DNA of 41,448 nucleotides. Source: Comamonadaceae bacterium (GTDB lineage: Bacteria; Pseudomonadota; Gammaproteobacteria; Burkholderiales; Burkholderiaceae_C). The notes below the pieces were generated by a model, which was not told the origin of the DNA, ran no database searches, and saw nothing but the letters and a program-made list of their open reading frames with translations. This document shows positions 1-8,521 of this stretch, piece after piece (positions within the stretch are counted from its first letter, which is position 1; every line of letters starts with the position of its first letter). The position numbers were made by a program, and so were the translations under genes. The stretch spans positions 1-41,448 of the forward strand of contig CANFWV010000027.1 of assembly GCA_947450695.1 (NCBI GenBank). The letters run 5' to 3'.

Positions 1-194
1 AGTCGGATGACGACCATGATTTATCCTTCGGGTGGTGGAGCAACAAAATCGTCACCCCAACATGTACTTGCAGCGCTTGAGACACACGACATGGCCACCC
101 GGCCAGCGAATTGCTGCAAAGCCGCAGATTATAGCCCGAGACCTTGCCTTAGCGCCACCTGCTTGACACACCATTCCATTCGTCCGCACCTTAA
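1..194. other. Leading stretch without a convincing gene
   Basis: I see no recognisable protein, tRNA fold or strong hairpin here. A 63-codon open frame exists but has low-complexity, shadow-like composition and no family resemblance. The stretch probably carries the promoter of the downstream acetyltransferase gene, whose start codon follows directly, but no convincing -35/-10 pair was found. Confidence 0.4.
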
Positions 195-728
195 ATGACC
201 CTAATACGCCCCAGTCGTCTGCCAGATCTTGCCGCCATCACGGCGATATATGCCCAACAAGTACTGCACGGCACAGGCACCTTTGAAACCGAGCCCCCCA
301 CGCTGGCTGAGATGACGGCCAGACGCGACGACGTGCTGGCAAAGCAGTTGCCATACCTCGTCGCTGAGGATGCCGAAAAAATAATCGGCTTTGCTTACTG
401 CAACTGGTTCAAGGCCAGACCGGCGTACCGTTATTCGGCCGAAGACTCGATTTATGTATCGCCAGAGGCACAGCGCCGAGGCCTCGGTCGTGTCTTGCTG
501 ACCGAGCTCGCAGCGCAGGCCGAAGCCGCAGGTGTGCGCAAACTGATCGCGGTCATCGGCGACTCCGCCAATGCGGGATCAATTGGCCTGCACCGGAGTG
601 TTGGCTTTACGCAGGTTGGGGTGCTCGCATCTTGCGGCTGGAAATTCGACCGATGGCTGGATGTTGTGTTGATGGAAAAAGTACTGGGCGCGGGTGATCT
701 CAACGCACCGCAGCCGCTTGGGGTGTAA
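195..728 (+). CDS. GNAT N-acetyltransferase, phosphinothricin-acetyltransferase-like
   Basis: A 177-residue protein of the GNAT superfamily, which transfers acetyl from acetyl-CoA to an amine. The start (LIRPSRLPDLAAITAIYAQQ) and the GTGTFETEPPT segment resemble the Pat/Bar phosphinothricin/methionine-sulfone acetyltransferase branch. The acetyl-CoA pyrophosphate loop is visible as QRRGLGRVLL at about residues 95-105, followed by a typical SIGLHRSVGF segment. Family members are cytoplasmic and often act on methionine sulfoximine or sulfone analogues; the true substrate cannot be read from sequence. The gene overlaps the start of the following membrane-protein gene by one base (TAATG), so the two are probably co-transcribed. 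The ribosome-binding site is weak. Confidence 0.85.
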   Translation: MTLIRPSRLPDLAAITAIYAQQVLHGTGTFETEPPTLAEMTARRDDVLAKQLPYLVAEDAEKIIGFAYCNWFKARPAYRYSAEDSIYVSPEAQRRGLGRVLLTELAAQAEAAGVRKLIAVIGDSANAGSIGLHRSVGFTQVGVLASCGWKFDRWLDVVLMEKVLGAGDLNAPQPLGV

Positions 729-1192
729 TGGTTCACATGAAAAGTATGAAAAACAAGACAGTTTCCGCTTGGCTGGCATTCCTTGGTGGCCCCTTGGGTT
801 TGCACCGTTTTTACCTGCACGGCTGGTCTGACACGCTAGGCTGGGCACTGCCGATACCGACGGCCCTCGGTATTTACGGCATTGAACGCGTTCAGCAATA
901 TGGTTTGGACGATCCTCTCAGCTGGATGCTGATTCCGCTGCTGGGCTTCACCATGGCTGGCTGCGCATTGACGGCTATTTTTTATGGCCTGATGCCCGTT
1001 GGCAAATGGAACGCTCGCTTCAACCCAAAGGCAGACCCAGAGGCCGAGGCCGGCCTCACCAATGGGCTGACGATGTTGGCGGTGATCGCCGCCCTACTGG
1101 TAGGCGCCATCTCCATGATGGGAAGCCTGGCCTTTAGCTTCCAGCACTACTTTGAAGTTCAGGTCGAAGAAGCCCGCAAAATTTCGCAATGA
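728..1192 (+). CDS. Small TM2-domain-like membrane protein
   Basis: A 154-residue protein with about four hydrophobic segments. Near the N-terminus it has AWLAFLGGPLGLHRFYLHG, the signature of the TM2 domain (small integral membrane proteins with a G-x-H-R-F-Y motif). A second helix pair lies around residues 55-80 and the last around 115-135. Function is unknown for most TM2 proteins. Its ATG overlaps the stop of the acetyltransferase gene, indicating translational coupling. Alternative starts at 737 or 746 are possible. The gene ends one base before the convergent phosphate-transporter gene. Confidence 0.75.
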   Translation: MVHMKSMKNKTVSAWLAFLGGPLGLHRFYLHGWSDTLGWALPIPTALGIYGIERVQQYGLDDPLSWMLIPLLGFTMAGCALTAIFYGLMPVGKWNARFNPKADPEAEAGLTNGLTMLAVIAALLVGAISMMGSLAFSFQHYFEVQVEEARKISQ

Positions 1193-2203
1193 TCAGAACA
1201 ACTGCAAGCTGATCCAGTAAGCGATGGCCGCCACAAAGGCACTGGCAGGAATGGTGAAGATCCAAGCCCACACGATGTTGCCGGCAACACCCCAACGGAC
1301 AGCACTGGCGCGCTGAGTTGAACCGACACCGACAATAGCGCCGGTGATGGTGTGCGTGGTGGAGACCGGAATGCCCAGCCACGTTGCCAAAAACAAGGTC
1401 AACGCGCCACCAGTTTCGGCACAAAAACCACCCACGGGTTTCAACTTGGTGATGCGCTGGCCCATGGTTTTAACAATGCGCCAACCTCCAAACATCGTAC
1501 CCATGGCAATCGCCACATAGCAACAAACGATGCTCCAAACAGGTGGCGATGAATCCGTCGCCGAGGCATAGCCCGTGGCGATCAACAGCATCCAGATGAT
1601 GCCGATGGTCTTCTGCGCATCGTTACCGCCATGGCCCAAGCTATAAGCACCTGCCGACACCAACTGCAAGCGCCGAAACCAGCGATCCACCTTCGACGGC
1701 GTGGCCCGACGGCAAACCCAAGCGACCAGCACCATCATGATCGAGCCCAATAAAAATCCCAATACCGGCGAGACAAAGATGAAAGCAACCGTCTTGAACA
1801 CGCCCCCAGAAACCAGTGCACCGGCGCCAGACTTAGCCATCACCGCCCCCACAATGCCGCCAATCAGCGCATGCGAAGAGCTACTGGGTATGCCGTAATA
1901 CCAAGTCACCACGTTCCAAGTGATGGCGCCCAACAAGGCGCCGAATACCACGTGCGTATCCACAATGCCAGGCTGCACGATGCCCTTGCCAACCGTTGCC
2001 GCGACGCTCAGGTGAAAGATAAAGATAGCGATGAAATTAAAAAAGGCGGCAAACAACACGGCCTGCCCCGGCTTGAGAACGCCAGTGGAGACCACGGTGG
2101 CAATCGAGTTCGCGGCATCATGAAAGCCATTCATGAAGTCAAAAATAATAGCCAGACACACCAACAAGGCCACGACCCAGAGGGCAGTTTGAGCAGTTTG
2201 CAT
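1193..2203 (-). CDS. pit: Pit-family inorganic phosphate transporter
   Basis: A 336-residue polytopic membrane protein of the PiT (PF01384) family: low-affinity, proton-coupled phosphate (metal-phosphate) uptake across the inner membrane. The two inverted PiT repeats are visible: the N-terminal signature FDFMNGFHDAANSIATVVST at about residues 21-40 and the C-terminal copy GAYSLGHGGNDAQKTIGI at about 186-204. Both contain the conserved G-(F/G)-x-(D/N)-A/D core. Around ten hydrophobic helices are present, and the length matches short bacterial Pit proteins. It lies 15 bp downstream of the DUF47 gene on the same strand, the standard pit accessory arrangement. No convincing Pho box was found upstream of the pair. 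Confidence 0.93.
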   Translation of the reverse strand: MQTAQTALWVVALLVCLAIIFDFMNGFHDAANSIATVVSTGVLKPGQAVLFAAFFNFIAIFIFHLSVAATVGKGIVQPGIVDTHVVFGALLGAITWNVVTWYYGIPSSSSHALIGGIVGAVMAKSGAGALVSGGVFKTVAFIFVSPVLGFLLGSIMMVLVAWVCRRATPSKVDRWFRRLQLVSAGAYSLGHGGNDAQKTIGIIWMLLIATGYASATDSSPPVWSIVCCYVAIAMGTMFGGWRIVKTMGQRITKLKPVGGFCAETGGALTLFLATWLGIPVSTTHTITGAIVGVGSTQRASAVRWGVAGNIVWAWIFTIPASAFVAAIAYWISLQLF

Positions 2204-2218
2204 ACAACGCCCGGTGAA

Positions 2219-2866
2219 TCAGGAATTTTCGAGGACGATGCCCTCGATCAGATTGGCGACGTCTTCGCATTTGTCGGTGATGGTTTCTAGTAGTTCGTAA
2301 ATCGCCTTGAGTTTGATGACCTCACGGACATCCGGCTCTTCACGAAACAGCTTGCTCATGGCCGACCGCATCACGTGATCGGCATCGGATTCGAGCTTGT
2401 CAATTTCTTCACAGGTTTTCAGCGCCGCTTCGGCCGTGTCGGCATCGCTCAACTTGTCGATCAGTGCCACAGCGTCTTTAAGTCGTTCACAGCATTTGAC
2501 GCTCAGGTCTGTCAGCCGGACGATTTCGTCGGTCATGTGCCGCACGTCGTACAGCGCCATAGTTTCAGCAGAATCTTGAATCAGGTCGGCCACGTCATCC
2601 ATGGTGTTGATCAGCGAATGAATTTGCTCGCGATCAATCGGCGTGATGAAGGTCTTGTGCAACATGCGGTTGACCTCTTGCGTGATCCGATCGGCCGCAC
2701 GTTCAGCGTTGTCCACATCCCGGTTAAAGCCTTCACGCTTTTCGATGTCGTTGTAATGGGTCACCATCTTCGAGAAGGCATGAGCGGCCTCAACGATGCG
2801 CGCAGCATGCTGATTGAAGAGTTCGAAAAAATTGCCTTCTCGTGGCAGCAGCTTGGCAAACAGCAT
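2219..2866 (-). CDS. DUF47 PhoU-like Pit accessory protein
   Basis: A 215-residue, all-helical cytoplasmic protein of the DUF47/YkaA family (PhoU-like; PF01865). Visible family features are the start LFAKLLPREGNFFELFNQHA, the central REQIHSLINTMDDVADLIQD and the end TDKCEDVANLIEGIVLENS. Acidic E/DxxxD-rich helices are typical of the metal-binding PhoU fold. In many bacteria the gene directly precedes pit, as here, and the protein is thought to modulate Pit activity. A GGGA element about 8 bp before the ATG is a plausible ribosome-binding site. Confidence 0.92.
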   Translation of the reverse strand: MLFAKLLPREGNFFELFNQHAARIVEAAHAFSKMVTHYNDIEKREGFNRDVDNAERAADRITQEVNRMLHKTFITPIDREQIHSLINTMDDVADLIQDSAETMALYDVRHMTDEIVRLTDLSVKCCERLKDAVALIDKLSDADTAEAALKTCEEIDKLESDADHVMRSAMSKLFREEPDVREVIKLKAIYELLETITDKCEDVANLIEGIVLENS

Positions 2867-3003
2867 CAGGTATTCCCAGGAAGTGATTTAGGTTGACATT
2901 TCAGTTAACCCAATGAGTTTACCGCTGAGAATTTGAAAAAGACAAGGCATTGCTTTGACCTGCAACTGGGTGGAGGCCTTATCCGAAAACAGAAGTGTTC
3001 AAG

Positions 3004-3025
3004 CCTGCCGAAAATAAATTCGGCA
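3004..3025 (-). terminator. Hairpin downstream of the TonB receptor gene
   Basis: A perfect 8-bp GC-rich inverted repeat (CTGCCGAA / TTCGGCAG) with a 6-nt A/T loop sits 10 bp past the receptor stop codon. On the minus strand it is followed by only a short, mixed sequence rather than a T-run, so intrinsic termination is plausible but not textbook. Confidence 0.5.
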
Positions 3026-3035
3026 GCGCACAAAC

Positions 3036-5075
3036 TTAAAAACTGGCCTGCAAGCCAACTTTCAAACTACGCCCAGGCATCGGTGCTTTCGGAAAAGCGG
3101 TTGTTGTCAACACCGATGAAGCGCTATAGGCCAGCTGATTGGTGATGTTGTCCAAGCGCGTGAACCAGAGCAGGCTGGCTGCGCCCGCCCTCATGCGGTA
3201 GGTCCCAGCTAGGTTCCACAAGGTATAGGCGTCCGTGGCACGATCTGACACCGGCACCCGATTTTGCGCACCTGAGTGGTCAAACCCAAGGTTCGCACCC
3301 CACGGTCCACTGCCCCACAACAGAGTCGAGCCGACGCGCCAAGGTGCAATGCGAGGCAGCGCCCCGCCGTTGTCCAAATTGGTGGCGCGCACCATATCGC
3401 CGCGCAAGGCCAGGTCCAACGTCGAGGCACCTTCGCGCAGGCGGATGTTGCCACTGCTCTCTATTCCAACGAAACGGGCACGTACCTGCTCGTACTGGTA
3501 CAACGGCAAGGCATCTTGCGTGATGCCGGTGCTATTGAGCGTGATGTAATTCTGGAAACGACTCACGTAGCCATTGACACCGAAGCGGTTGGCACCCGCC
3601 TTCCAGGCGGCACCCACATCCAAATTGCCAGACTTTTCTTTGTTCAAACTCGCATTGCCCAACTCATAAGCAGCCGTGGCCAAGTGCGGGCCGTTGGCAA
3701 ACAGCTCGTAGTCTTTGGGCGCTCGTTCTGTGTAGGCCAGATTGCTGGTGAGCTTCCAGCCCGGCGCCACATTCCACAAGCTGCCCAAGGCATAGCTGCC
3801 GGTATTGAAATCCCGGACGCCAGTGGTAAAACGAACCACCGTGGGATCTGGACTGCCGAAAGACTCGACCCGCACCGATTCAAGCCGGCCGCCCAAGCTC
3901 AGCTTGCCCCAGCTGGTGGCCATTTCTTCGTAGGCAAACGCCGCCGTCTGGTCGGTTTTACTGTGCGGCGCAAAAGCCTCAATGCCATCGGCTGAAAAGC
4001 GGTTCGACTGCGACTGCACGCCAAACATGCCGTTGAAGTTCCCGAACTTAGCAAGATGCGCCTCCAGTCGCAGGTCATTGCCCGTGTTCTTGAAAACGGT
4101 GCCAGGCGTAGCGCCTTCAAGCTCGGTGTGGGTGTAATCCGTCTGGCTGTACTGGCCTTTGACGCTTTGGACAAATCCGCCCAAATGACGAACCTCGCCT
4201 TCGAGCGCATAGCGATTCGACTTCATGCCGATGGTGACGTTGTCTTCGGCCACGGTGCCGTAAGTGCTTTTGTAATTGGAGGCCGACGCGCCCAAATAGC
4301 CATTGTCAAAAAACACCGATCCGCCCAGGGCCTGACCACTGGTGTTACTGGCTGAATTGCAAATTTTGTGCTGCGTGGTGGTCACGCCGTTTTGAGTGCA
4401 CGCCAGGTCAATCGGCACGCTGACGTCACCGGTCTGCCGGTCAAACGCATCCACGTGCAAGTTGTAGCGAGTGTTGCCAGCTTCCAGCAACAAACCCTTG
4501 CCACGTTCCGAGTTGCCGGTGGCCAAATTCAAGTCGGTTTTGCCGCTGACGCCGCCCGTCTCGTCAAACTGCGGCTCGCGTGCAATCCGGTTGTCGATCA
4601 CATTGACCACGCCGCCCACTGCACTGCCACCGTACATCAGGGCACCTGGGCCGCGCAGCACTTCAATGCGTTCAATACTCAGCGGATCCAGCGTGACCGC
4701 ATGGTCGTAACTCAGGTTCGACACGTCGAGCGAGCCGCCGCCGTTGTTCAAGATGCGGATGCGGTCACCGTCAAGGCCTCGAATGATCGGCCGGCTGGCG
4801 TTGGGGCCAAAGTAGGTGCTGCTGACGCCGGGCAGACCGTCCAATGTTTCGCCCAAAGTGGTCTTGCTGCGCAACAACAACTCGGTGCCGTAAAGTTGTG
4901 TGGCTGGTGCGATCAGATCGCTAGAAGCCAAGGGATTGCCGGTGACGGTGACCTCTTGCAGACTGGTGGTTTCGCTCTGGGCGAAGGAGACTGAAAGCGG
5001 GGCAAAAAAAGCGCCAAAAACATAGAACGACAAAGCGGCCGTGCTCACGGCGCGGCGCTGGAAAGAATTTTTCAT
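3036..5075 (-). CDS. znuD: TonB-dependent outer-membrane receptor, ZnuD-like
   Basis: An outer-membrane receptor of about 679 residues. Translation most likely begins at the ATG ending at 5075 (MKNSFQRRAV), which gives a good signal peptide ending near SFAQS; an upstream in-frame start would put extra non-signal sequence in front. A TonB-box-like SLQEVTVTG precedes the plug, which carries ASRPIIRGLDGDRIRIL, IERIEVLRGPGALMYGG and GGVVNVIDNRI. The barrel ends with the typical terminal phenylalanine (LKVGLQASF). This plug pattern and a Cys-to-Cys loop (DLAC...HKIC) resemble ZnuD zinc receptors. The small His-rich protein encoded immediately upstream supports a metal role. Zinc as substrate is inferred, and copper or cobalt remains possible. 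No clear Zur box was found. Confidence 0.85.
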   Translation of the reverse strand: MKNSFQRRAVSTAALSFYVFGAFFAPLSVSFAQSETTSLQEVTVTGNPLASSDLIAPATQLYGTELLLRSKTTLGETLDGLPGVSSTYFGPNASRPIIRGLDGDRIRILNNGGGSLDVSNLSYDHAVTLDPLSIERIEVLRGPGALMYGGSAVGGVVNVIDNRIAREPQFDETGGVSGKTDLNLATGNSERGKGLLLEAGNTRYNLHVDAFDRQTGDVSVPIDLACTQNGVTTTQHKICNSASNTSGQALGGSVFFDNGYLGASASNYKSTYGTVAEDNVTIGMKSNRYALEGEVRHLGGFVQSVKGQYSQTDYTHTELEGATPGTVFKNTGNDLRLEAHLAKFGNFNGMFGVQSQSNRFSADGIEAFAPHSKTDQTAAFAYEEMATSWGKLSLGGRLESVRVESFGSPDPTVVRFTTGVRDFNTGSYALGSLWNVAPGWKLTSNLAYTERAPKDYELFANGPHLATAAYELGNASLNKEKSGNLDVGAAWKAGANRFGVNGYVSRFQNYITLNSTGITQDALPLYQYEQVRARFVGIESSGNIRLREGASTLDLALRGDMVRATNLDNGGALPRIAPWRVGSTLLWGSGPWGANLGFDHSGAQNRVPVSDRATDAYTLWNLAGTYRMRAGAASLLWFTRLDNITNQLAYSASSVLTTTAFPKAPMPGRSLKVGLQASF

Positions 5076-5151
5076 GAAAGGCTTCGTTGAACTCAAAAAC
5101 GGACACTGGCCCTCAGTCGCAGGACTGCGTGGAACCAGCAGTTTGGAAAAT

Positions 5152-5541
5152 TCAGCGAACCGAAGGTGGGCCGCGCGCTTGAAAAAGCGCTGCCCAGCGA
5201 GCGATGAAATCACCCGCCAATGTCACCAGTACAAAGCTTAGCAAGACGGGGGGTAAAGCCTGTAAAGGCAAAGAGTGAAGTGCCTGCGCTTGGCACAGCT
5301 GGTCAAACACCAAGCAGTCTGCTGCTTTCTCATGACCAGCAAACAACTTCTTAGACCACGCCGATGCATCAACGGCGCTGACCTGCGCATGCCCCTGGAC
5401 ATGGGCACTCACAACCACCGCAGGCAATCCATGCGAGAGTCCATGGACGATGCCATGCATCAGCCCCAACAGAGGCACCATGAGCAAAGCCAGGGCCAAG
5501 TAGCAGCCCATGACTTGTCGAATGGTAAGTCTGAAATTCAT
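5152..5541 (-). CDS. Small His-rich DUF2946-like protein upstream of the metal receptor
   Basis: A 129-residue protein with an N-terminal hydrophobic segment (about residues 11-30) and a histidine-rich stretch (LMHGIVHGLSHG, then SAHVQGHAQ). It also has a Cys pair (DCLVFDQLC), a second hydrophobic segment, and an ending LFQARGPPSVR. This layout matches the DUF2946 type of small proteins found next to TonB metal receptors or copper genes. It is probably exported or membrane-anchored and binds metal, though no activity is established for it. The gap to the receptor start is 76 bp, so co-transcription is likely. Confidence 0.7.
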   Translation of the reverse strand: MNFRLTIRQVMGCYLALALLMVPLLGLMHGIVHGLSHGLPAVVVSAHVQGHAQVSAVDASAWSKKLFAGHEKAADCLVFDQLCQAQALHSLPLQALPPVLLSFVLVTLAGDFIARWAALFQARGPPSVR

Positions 5542-5566
5542 GTTGGTTTAATTGCAGTCGATTCAG

Positions 5567-6106
5567 TCAATGCCGTACACGATCAGTGAACGTTTTGCGA
5601 AATTTAGCCACTTTGGGCCCCGCCACCGCCACGCAATAACCTTGGTTCGGGTTGTTTTCAAAGAAGTCCTGATGATAATCCTCGGCCGGCCAGTAGTTGG
5701 TCAAGGGCTGCACCTCGGTCACGATGGGCTGACTGAACAACTTGGCCTCGTTCATCTCGCTGAGCATGTGGTCGATCACTTTTTCCTGCTCGGGGGTCGA
5801 CCAGTAAATGCCGCTGCGGTACTGAGTGCCCGCATCGTTGCCCTGCCGGTTTAAGGTAGTCGGGTCGTGAATGACGAAGAAAATTTCGAGAATCTCACGC
5901 AGGCTGATCTGCGTCGGGTCATACGTCAGCTTGACAACTTCGTTGTGCCCCGTCGTGCCCGAACAGACCTGCTCGTAAGTCGGCTGCGGGACATGACCGT
6001 TGCTGTAGCCCGACTCGACGTCGGTCACGCCGCGTACTTGGACGAACACCGCCTCGGTGCACCAAAAACATCCGCCGCCCAGCGTGATCGTTGGCAATGT
6101 GGTCAT
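5567..6106 (-). CDS. msrA: Peptide-methionine (S)-S-oxide reductase
   Basis: A 179-residue MsrA that reduces methionine-S-sulfoxide in proteins or free form, using thioredoxin. The catalytic motif GGGCFWCTEA is at about residues 10-20. Other family blocks are VESGYSNGHVPQPTYEQVCSG, the H-x-E/V-V segment GHNEVVKLTYDP and FFVIHDPTTLNRQGNDAGTQYRS (shown here in part). Length is typical for the cytoplasmic enzyme and no signal peptide is seen. It lies 25 bp upstream of the His-rich gene on the same strand, so the metal-receptor genes could be read from the msrA promoter. Confidence 0.95.
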   Translation of the reverse strand: MTTLPTITLGGGCFWCTEAVFVQVRGVTDVESGYSNGHVPQPTYEQVCSGTTGHNEVVKLTYDPTQISLREILEIFFVIHDPTTLNRQGNDAGTQYRSGIYWSTPEQEKVIDHMLSEMNEAKLFSQPIVTEVQPLTNYWPAEDYHQDFFENNPNQGYCVAVAGPKVAKFRKTFTDRVRH

Positions 6107-6157
6107 AGGATCTTTCGTTGAATTGAGGCTTGATTCTGCCCAACGCCCGGCCAGCGT

Positions 6158-7048
6158 TCACGTCGCCATCGGCAAACTCGTGCGCACCGCATGGACAAAG
6201 GCGGCCAGCGCGGGACTATCGCGGCTAGTTTTCCAAAGGCAATGGGTCTCATACGTCATAGCGTCTTCTTGCAGCGGCACAAACACCGCGCCGGCCAACG
6301 CCGATTGCTGCAGTGCCGCCGGCACTAGCGCCACGCCCATGCCTTGCGCCACCAGCGACACCACACTCAACCAGTGCCTGAGTTCGTAGCGAATTTCCGG
6401 GTCAAAACCGGACGCAGCACAAAGCTCCAAAATGCGTTCATGGTAGTCCGGCGACACCGTTTTTGAAACCACTGCAAACGGCTCGCCCTGCAGTTGCGCC
6501 AGTTCCAGTGTGGCCTGCCCGGCCAGAACGTGAGCCGCTGGCAAGCAACCCACAAAAGCCTGACTCGCCACCCGAATGTGCGACAACTCAGGCGGCACAC
6601 GCGTGGTGTGCACAAAGCCCAGGTCGAGCCGGCCTTGCGCGAGTTCCACCAATTGCTCACTCGAACTCAACTCCTTGAGCAGCAGGCGCAAGCGCGGATG
6701 ATCTTCCTGAAAGCGCGCCAGGATCAGCGGTAAACCACTGAACAACATGGTCCCAGAAAAACCTATCGTCAAGCTGCCGGCCATGCCTTCGCCGACATCC
6801 TTGGCAAGATTGGCGGCGCTCGCAGCTTGCTCCAGCAAGGCCCGCGCCGCTGGGACAAAAGCCAGACCCGCCGCCGTCAACTGCACCGACTTGCTGTTGC
6901 GCGTCAGCAGGCGAGCGCCCACCGACGCCTCCAACTGCTGAATGTTCAGCGACAAGGGCGGCTGCGAAATAGCCAAGCGACGCGCTGCCCGGCCGAAATG
7001 TAGTTCCTCGGCCAGCACCAAAAAGTAGCGAAGATGTCGAAATTCCAT
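6158..7048 (-). CDS. LysR-family regulator divergent from glutaryl-CoA dehydrogenase
   Basis: A 296-residue LysR-type transcriptional regulator. The winged helix-turn-helix is at the N-terminus (MEFRHLRYFLVLAEELHFGRAARRLAISQPPLS), followed by the linker helix and a type-2 periplasmic-binding-fold effector domain from about residue 90 (GSLTIGFSGTMLFSGLP). It is transcribed away from the acyl-CoA dehydrogenase gene across about 140 bp, the classic LysR arrangement. It probably controls that gene in response to a glutarate/lysine or aromatic breakdown intermediate (inference). Confidence 0.9.
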   Translation of the reverse strand: MEFRHLRYFLVLAEELHFGRAARRLAISQPPLSLNIQQLEASVGARLLTRNSKSVQLTAAGLAFVPAARALLEQAASAANLAKDVGEGMAGSLTIGFSGTMLFSGLPLILARFQEDHPRLRLLLKELSSSEQLVELAQGRLDLGFVHTTRVPPELSHIRVASQAFVGCLPAAHVLAGQATLELAQLQGEPFAVVSKTVSPDYHERILELCAASGFDPEIRYELRHWLSVVSLVAQGMGVALVPAALQQSALAGAVFVPLQEDAMTYETHCLWKTSRDSPALAAFVHAVRTSLPMAT

Positions 7049-7061
7049 AAATACAAAAAAT

Positions 7062-7086
7062 ATATCGTTGAATCGTTAATTGATAT
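7062..7086. promoter_or_regulatory. Possible LysR-type binding site in the divergent intergenic region
   Basis: An interrupted inverted repeat ATATC-N15-GATAT lies between the LysR gene and the glutaryl-CoA dehydrogenase gene, in A/T-rich DNA just upstream of the regulator's start. LysR proteins bind interrupted T-N11-A type dyads in such positions. The arms are short and chance is a real alternative. Confidence 0.3.
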
Positions 7087-7190
7087 TAGACAGCTATTCT
7101 TGATTGCCGAACAATCTGCACTGCACCTAGCCTTGCCAAGCACACTTTGGGAGGCTCTACACTTTGCAGTCACATTCAAGGAACCATGCC

Positions 7191-8387
7191 ATGTCCGCCA
7201 AATTCAATTGGGAAGATCCATTTTTTCTAAGCCAACAGCTCAGTGATGATGAGCGCGCCATCGTCGAAGCAGCGCACGAATTTTGTCAGGACAAACTGCA
7301 AACGCGTGTGCTGATGGCCGCGCGCCATGAAACCTTTGACCGTGAGATCATGAACGAAGCTGGTGCCATGGGCTTTCTGGGCTCGACGATTGAAGGCTAC
7401 GGCTGCGCCGGCCTGAGCTACGTCGCCTACGGCCTGATTGCCCGCGAAGTCGAGCGCGTCGACAGTGGCTACCGCAGTGCCATCAGCGTGCAAAGCTCGC
7501 TGGTCATGCACCCGATCAACGCCTACGGCAGCGAAGCGCAAAAGCAAAAATTCCTGCCCAAGCTCGCAACCGGCGAATGGGTGGGTTGCTTCGGCTTGAC
7601 CGAACCCAACCATGGCTCCGACCCGGCCAGCATGTTGACGCGCGCCAAGCCTGTGGACGGCGGATTCATCATGAAGGGCGCCAAGATGTGGATCACCAAC
7701 AGCCCAATCGCCGATGTGTTCGTGGTCTGGGCCAAGCTGGAAGACCCGGACGGCAAGGTCGGCGGTCAAGAAAGCATTCGCGGTTTCATCCTTGAAAAAG
7801 GCATGAAGGGTTTGAGCGCACCTAAGATCGAGGGCAAGATGAGCTTGCGTGCCTCCATCACCGGAGAGATCGTCATGGACGAAGTCTTTGTGCCTGAAGC
7901 CAACATTCTGCCCAACGTCAGCGGCCTCAAAGGCCCATTTGGCTGCCTCAATAAAGCCCGTTACGGCATCGCTTGGGGCGCATTGGGCGCCGCTGAAGAC
8001 TGCTGGCTCCGTGCTCGCCAATACACCATGGACCGTGTGCAATTTGGCCGCCCCTTGGCGCAAAACCAACTGATCCAGAAAAAGCTGGCCGACATGCAAA
8101 CCGAAATCGCACTCGGCCTGCAAGCCTGCTTGCGCGTCGGCCGCCTGATGGACGAAGGGCAAGATGCACCCGAGATGATTTCAATCATCAAACGCAATTC
8201 ATGTGGGAAGGCACTCGACATTGCCCGCATGGCGCGCGACATGCACGGCGGCAACGGCATCCATGACGAATACCACGTCATCCGCCACATGATCAACTTG
8301 GAAACCGTCAACACCTACGAAGGCACGCACGACGTACACGCCTTGATCTTGGGCCGTGCACAAACCGGTCTGCAAGCTTTTTATTGA
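7191..8387 (+). CDS. gcdH: Glutaryl-CoA dehydrogenase-type acyl-CoA dehydrogenase
   Basis: An FAD-dependent acyl-CoA dehydrogenase of 398 residues from the ATG at 7191, which is preceded by AAGGAACC. Glutaryl-CoA dehydrogenase oxidises and decarboxylates glutaryl-CoA to crotonyl-CoA in lysine, tryptophan and aromatic degradation. Family signatures seen are [10 protein letters not shown] at the N-terminus, [56 protein letters not shown], and the catalytic glutamate in [13 protein letters not shown] near the C-terminus. The arginine-rich middle and overall length fit GcdH rather than short-chain acyl-CoA dehydrogenases. A LysR gene diverges upstream. Confidence 0.92.
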   Translation: MSAKFNWEDPFFLSQQLSDDERAIVEAAHEFCQDKLQTRVLMAARHETFDREIMNEAGAMGFLGSTIEGYGCAGLSYVAYGLIAREVERVDSGYRSAISVQSSLVMHPINAYGSEAQKQKFLPKLATGEWVGCFGLTEPNHGSDPASMLTRAKPVDGGFIMKGAKMWITNSPIADVFVVWAKLEDPDGKVGGQESIRGFILEKGMKGLSAPKIEGKMSLRASITGEIVMDEVFVPEANILPNVSGLKGPFGCLNKARYGIAWGALGAAEDCWLRARQYTMDRVQFGRPLAQNQLIQKKLADMQTEIALGLQACLRVGRLMDEGQDAPEMISIIKRNSCGKALDIARMARDMHGGNGIHDEYHVIRHMINLETVNTYEGTHDVHALILGRAQTGLQAFY

Positions 8388-8409
8388 GGCACGCACAGCC
8401 CGTTCAGAG

Positions 8410-8437
8410 CAGAGTCGGTTCGCGGTAGCCGACTCTG
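8410..8437 (+). terminator. Stem-loop after gcdH
   Basis: A perfect 9-bp stem (CAGAGTCGG / CCGACTCTG) with a 10-nt loop lies 23 bp after the gcdH stop codon. The 3' side has only a weak T content (ACTTGACC), so it could be a terminator lacking a strong U-tract or an mRNA 3'-end stabiliser. Confidence 0.5.
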
Positions 8438-8465
8438 ACTTGACCGCACCAAACACAGACGCTAC

Positions 8466-8489
8466 ATTACTAACCACGCAGTCAGTAAT
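8466..8489. promoter_or_regulatory. Probable TetR operator upstream of the TetR gene
   Basis: A 24-bp palindrome with 9-bp arms ATTACTAAC and GTCAGTAAT, one mismatch between the arms and a 6-bp spacer (CACGCA). It lies 32 bp upstream of the regulator's start codon. TTACTnAC half-sites with this spacing are typical of TetR/AcrR-type operators, so autoregulation is likely (inference). Confidence 0.55.
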
Positions 8490-8521
8490 TGCGTCTATTC
8501 TGATTTGACAGCGCCTGCGGC

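Noticed and set aside
2375..2896. Plus-strand open frame of 173 codons over the DUF47 gene
   Set aside because: Antisense to a gene with clear family match and operon context.
2867..3000. Pho box upstream of the DUF47-pit pair
   Set aside because: Only a partial CTGAAATGTCA-like stretch is seen, without two properly spaced half-sites.
5540..5620. Zur box upstream of the His-rich gene and receptor
   Set aside because: No palindromic GTTATnnnATAAC-like sequence found.
7227..8162. Long minus-strand open frame (311 codons)
   Set aside because: It lies fully inside gcdH on the opposite strand; the gcdH protein has all family motifs and the antisense product resembles nothing.
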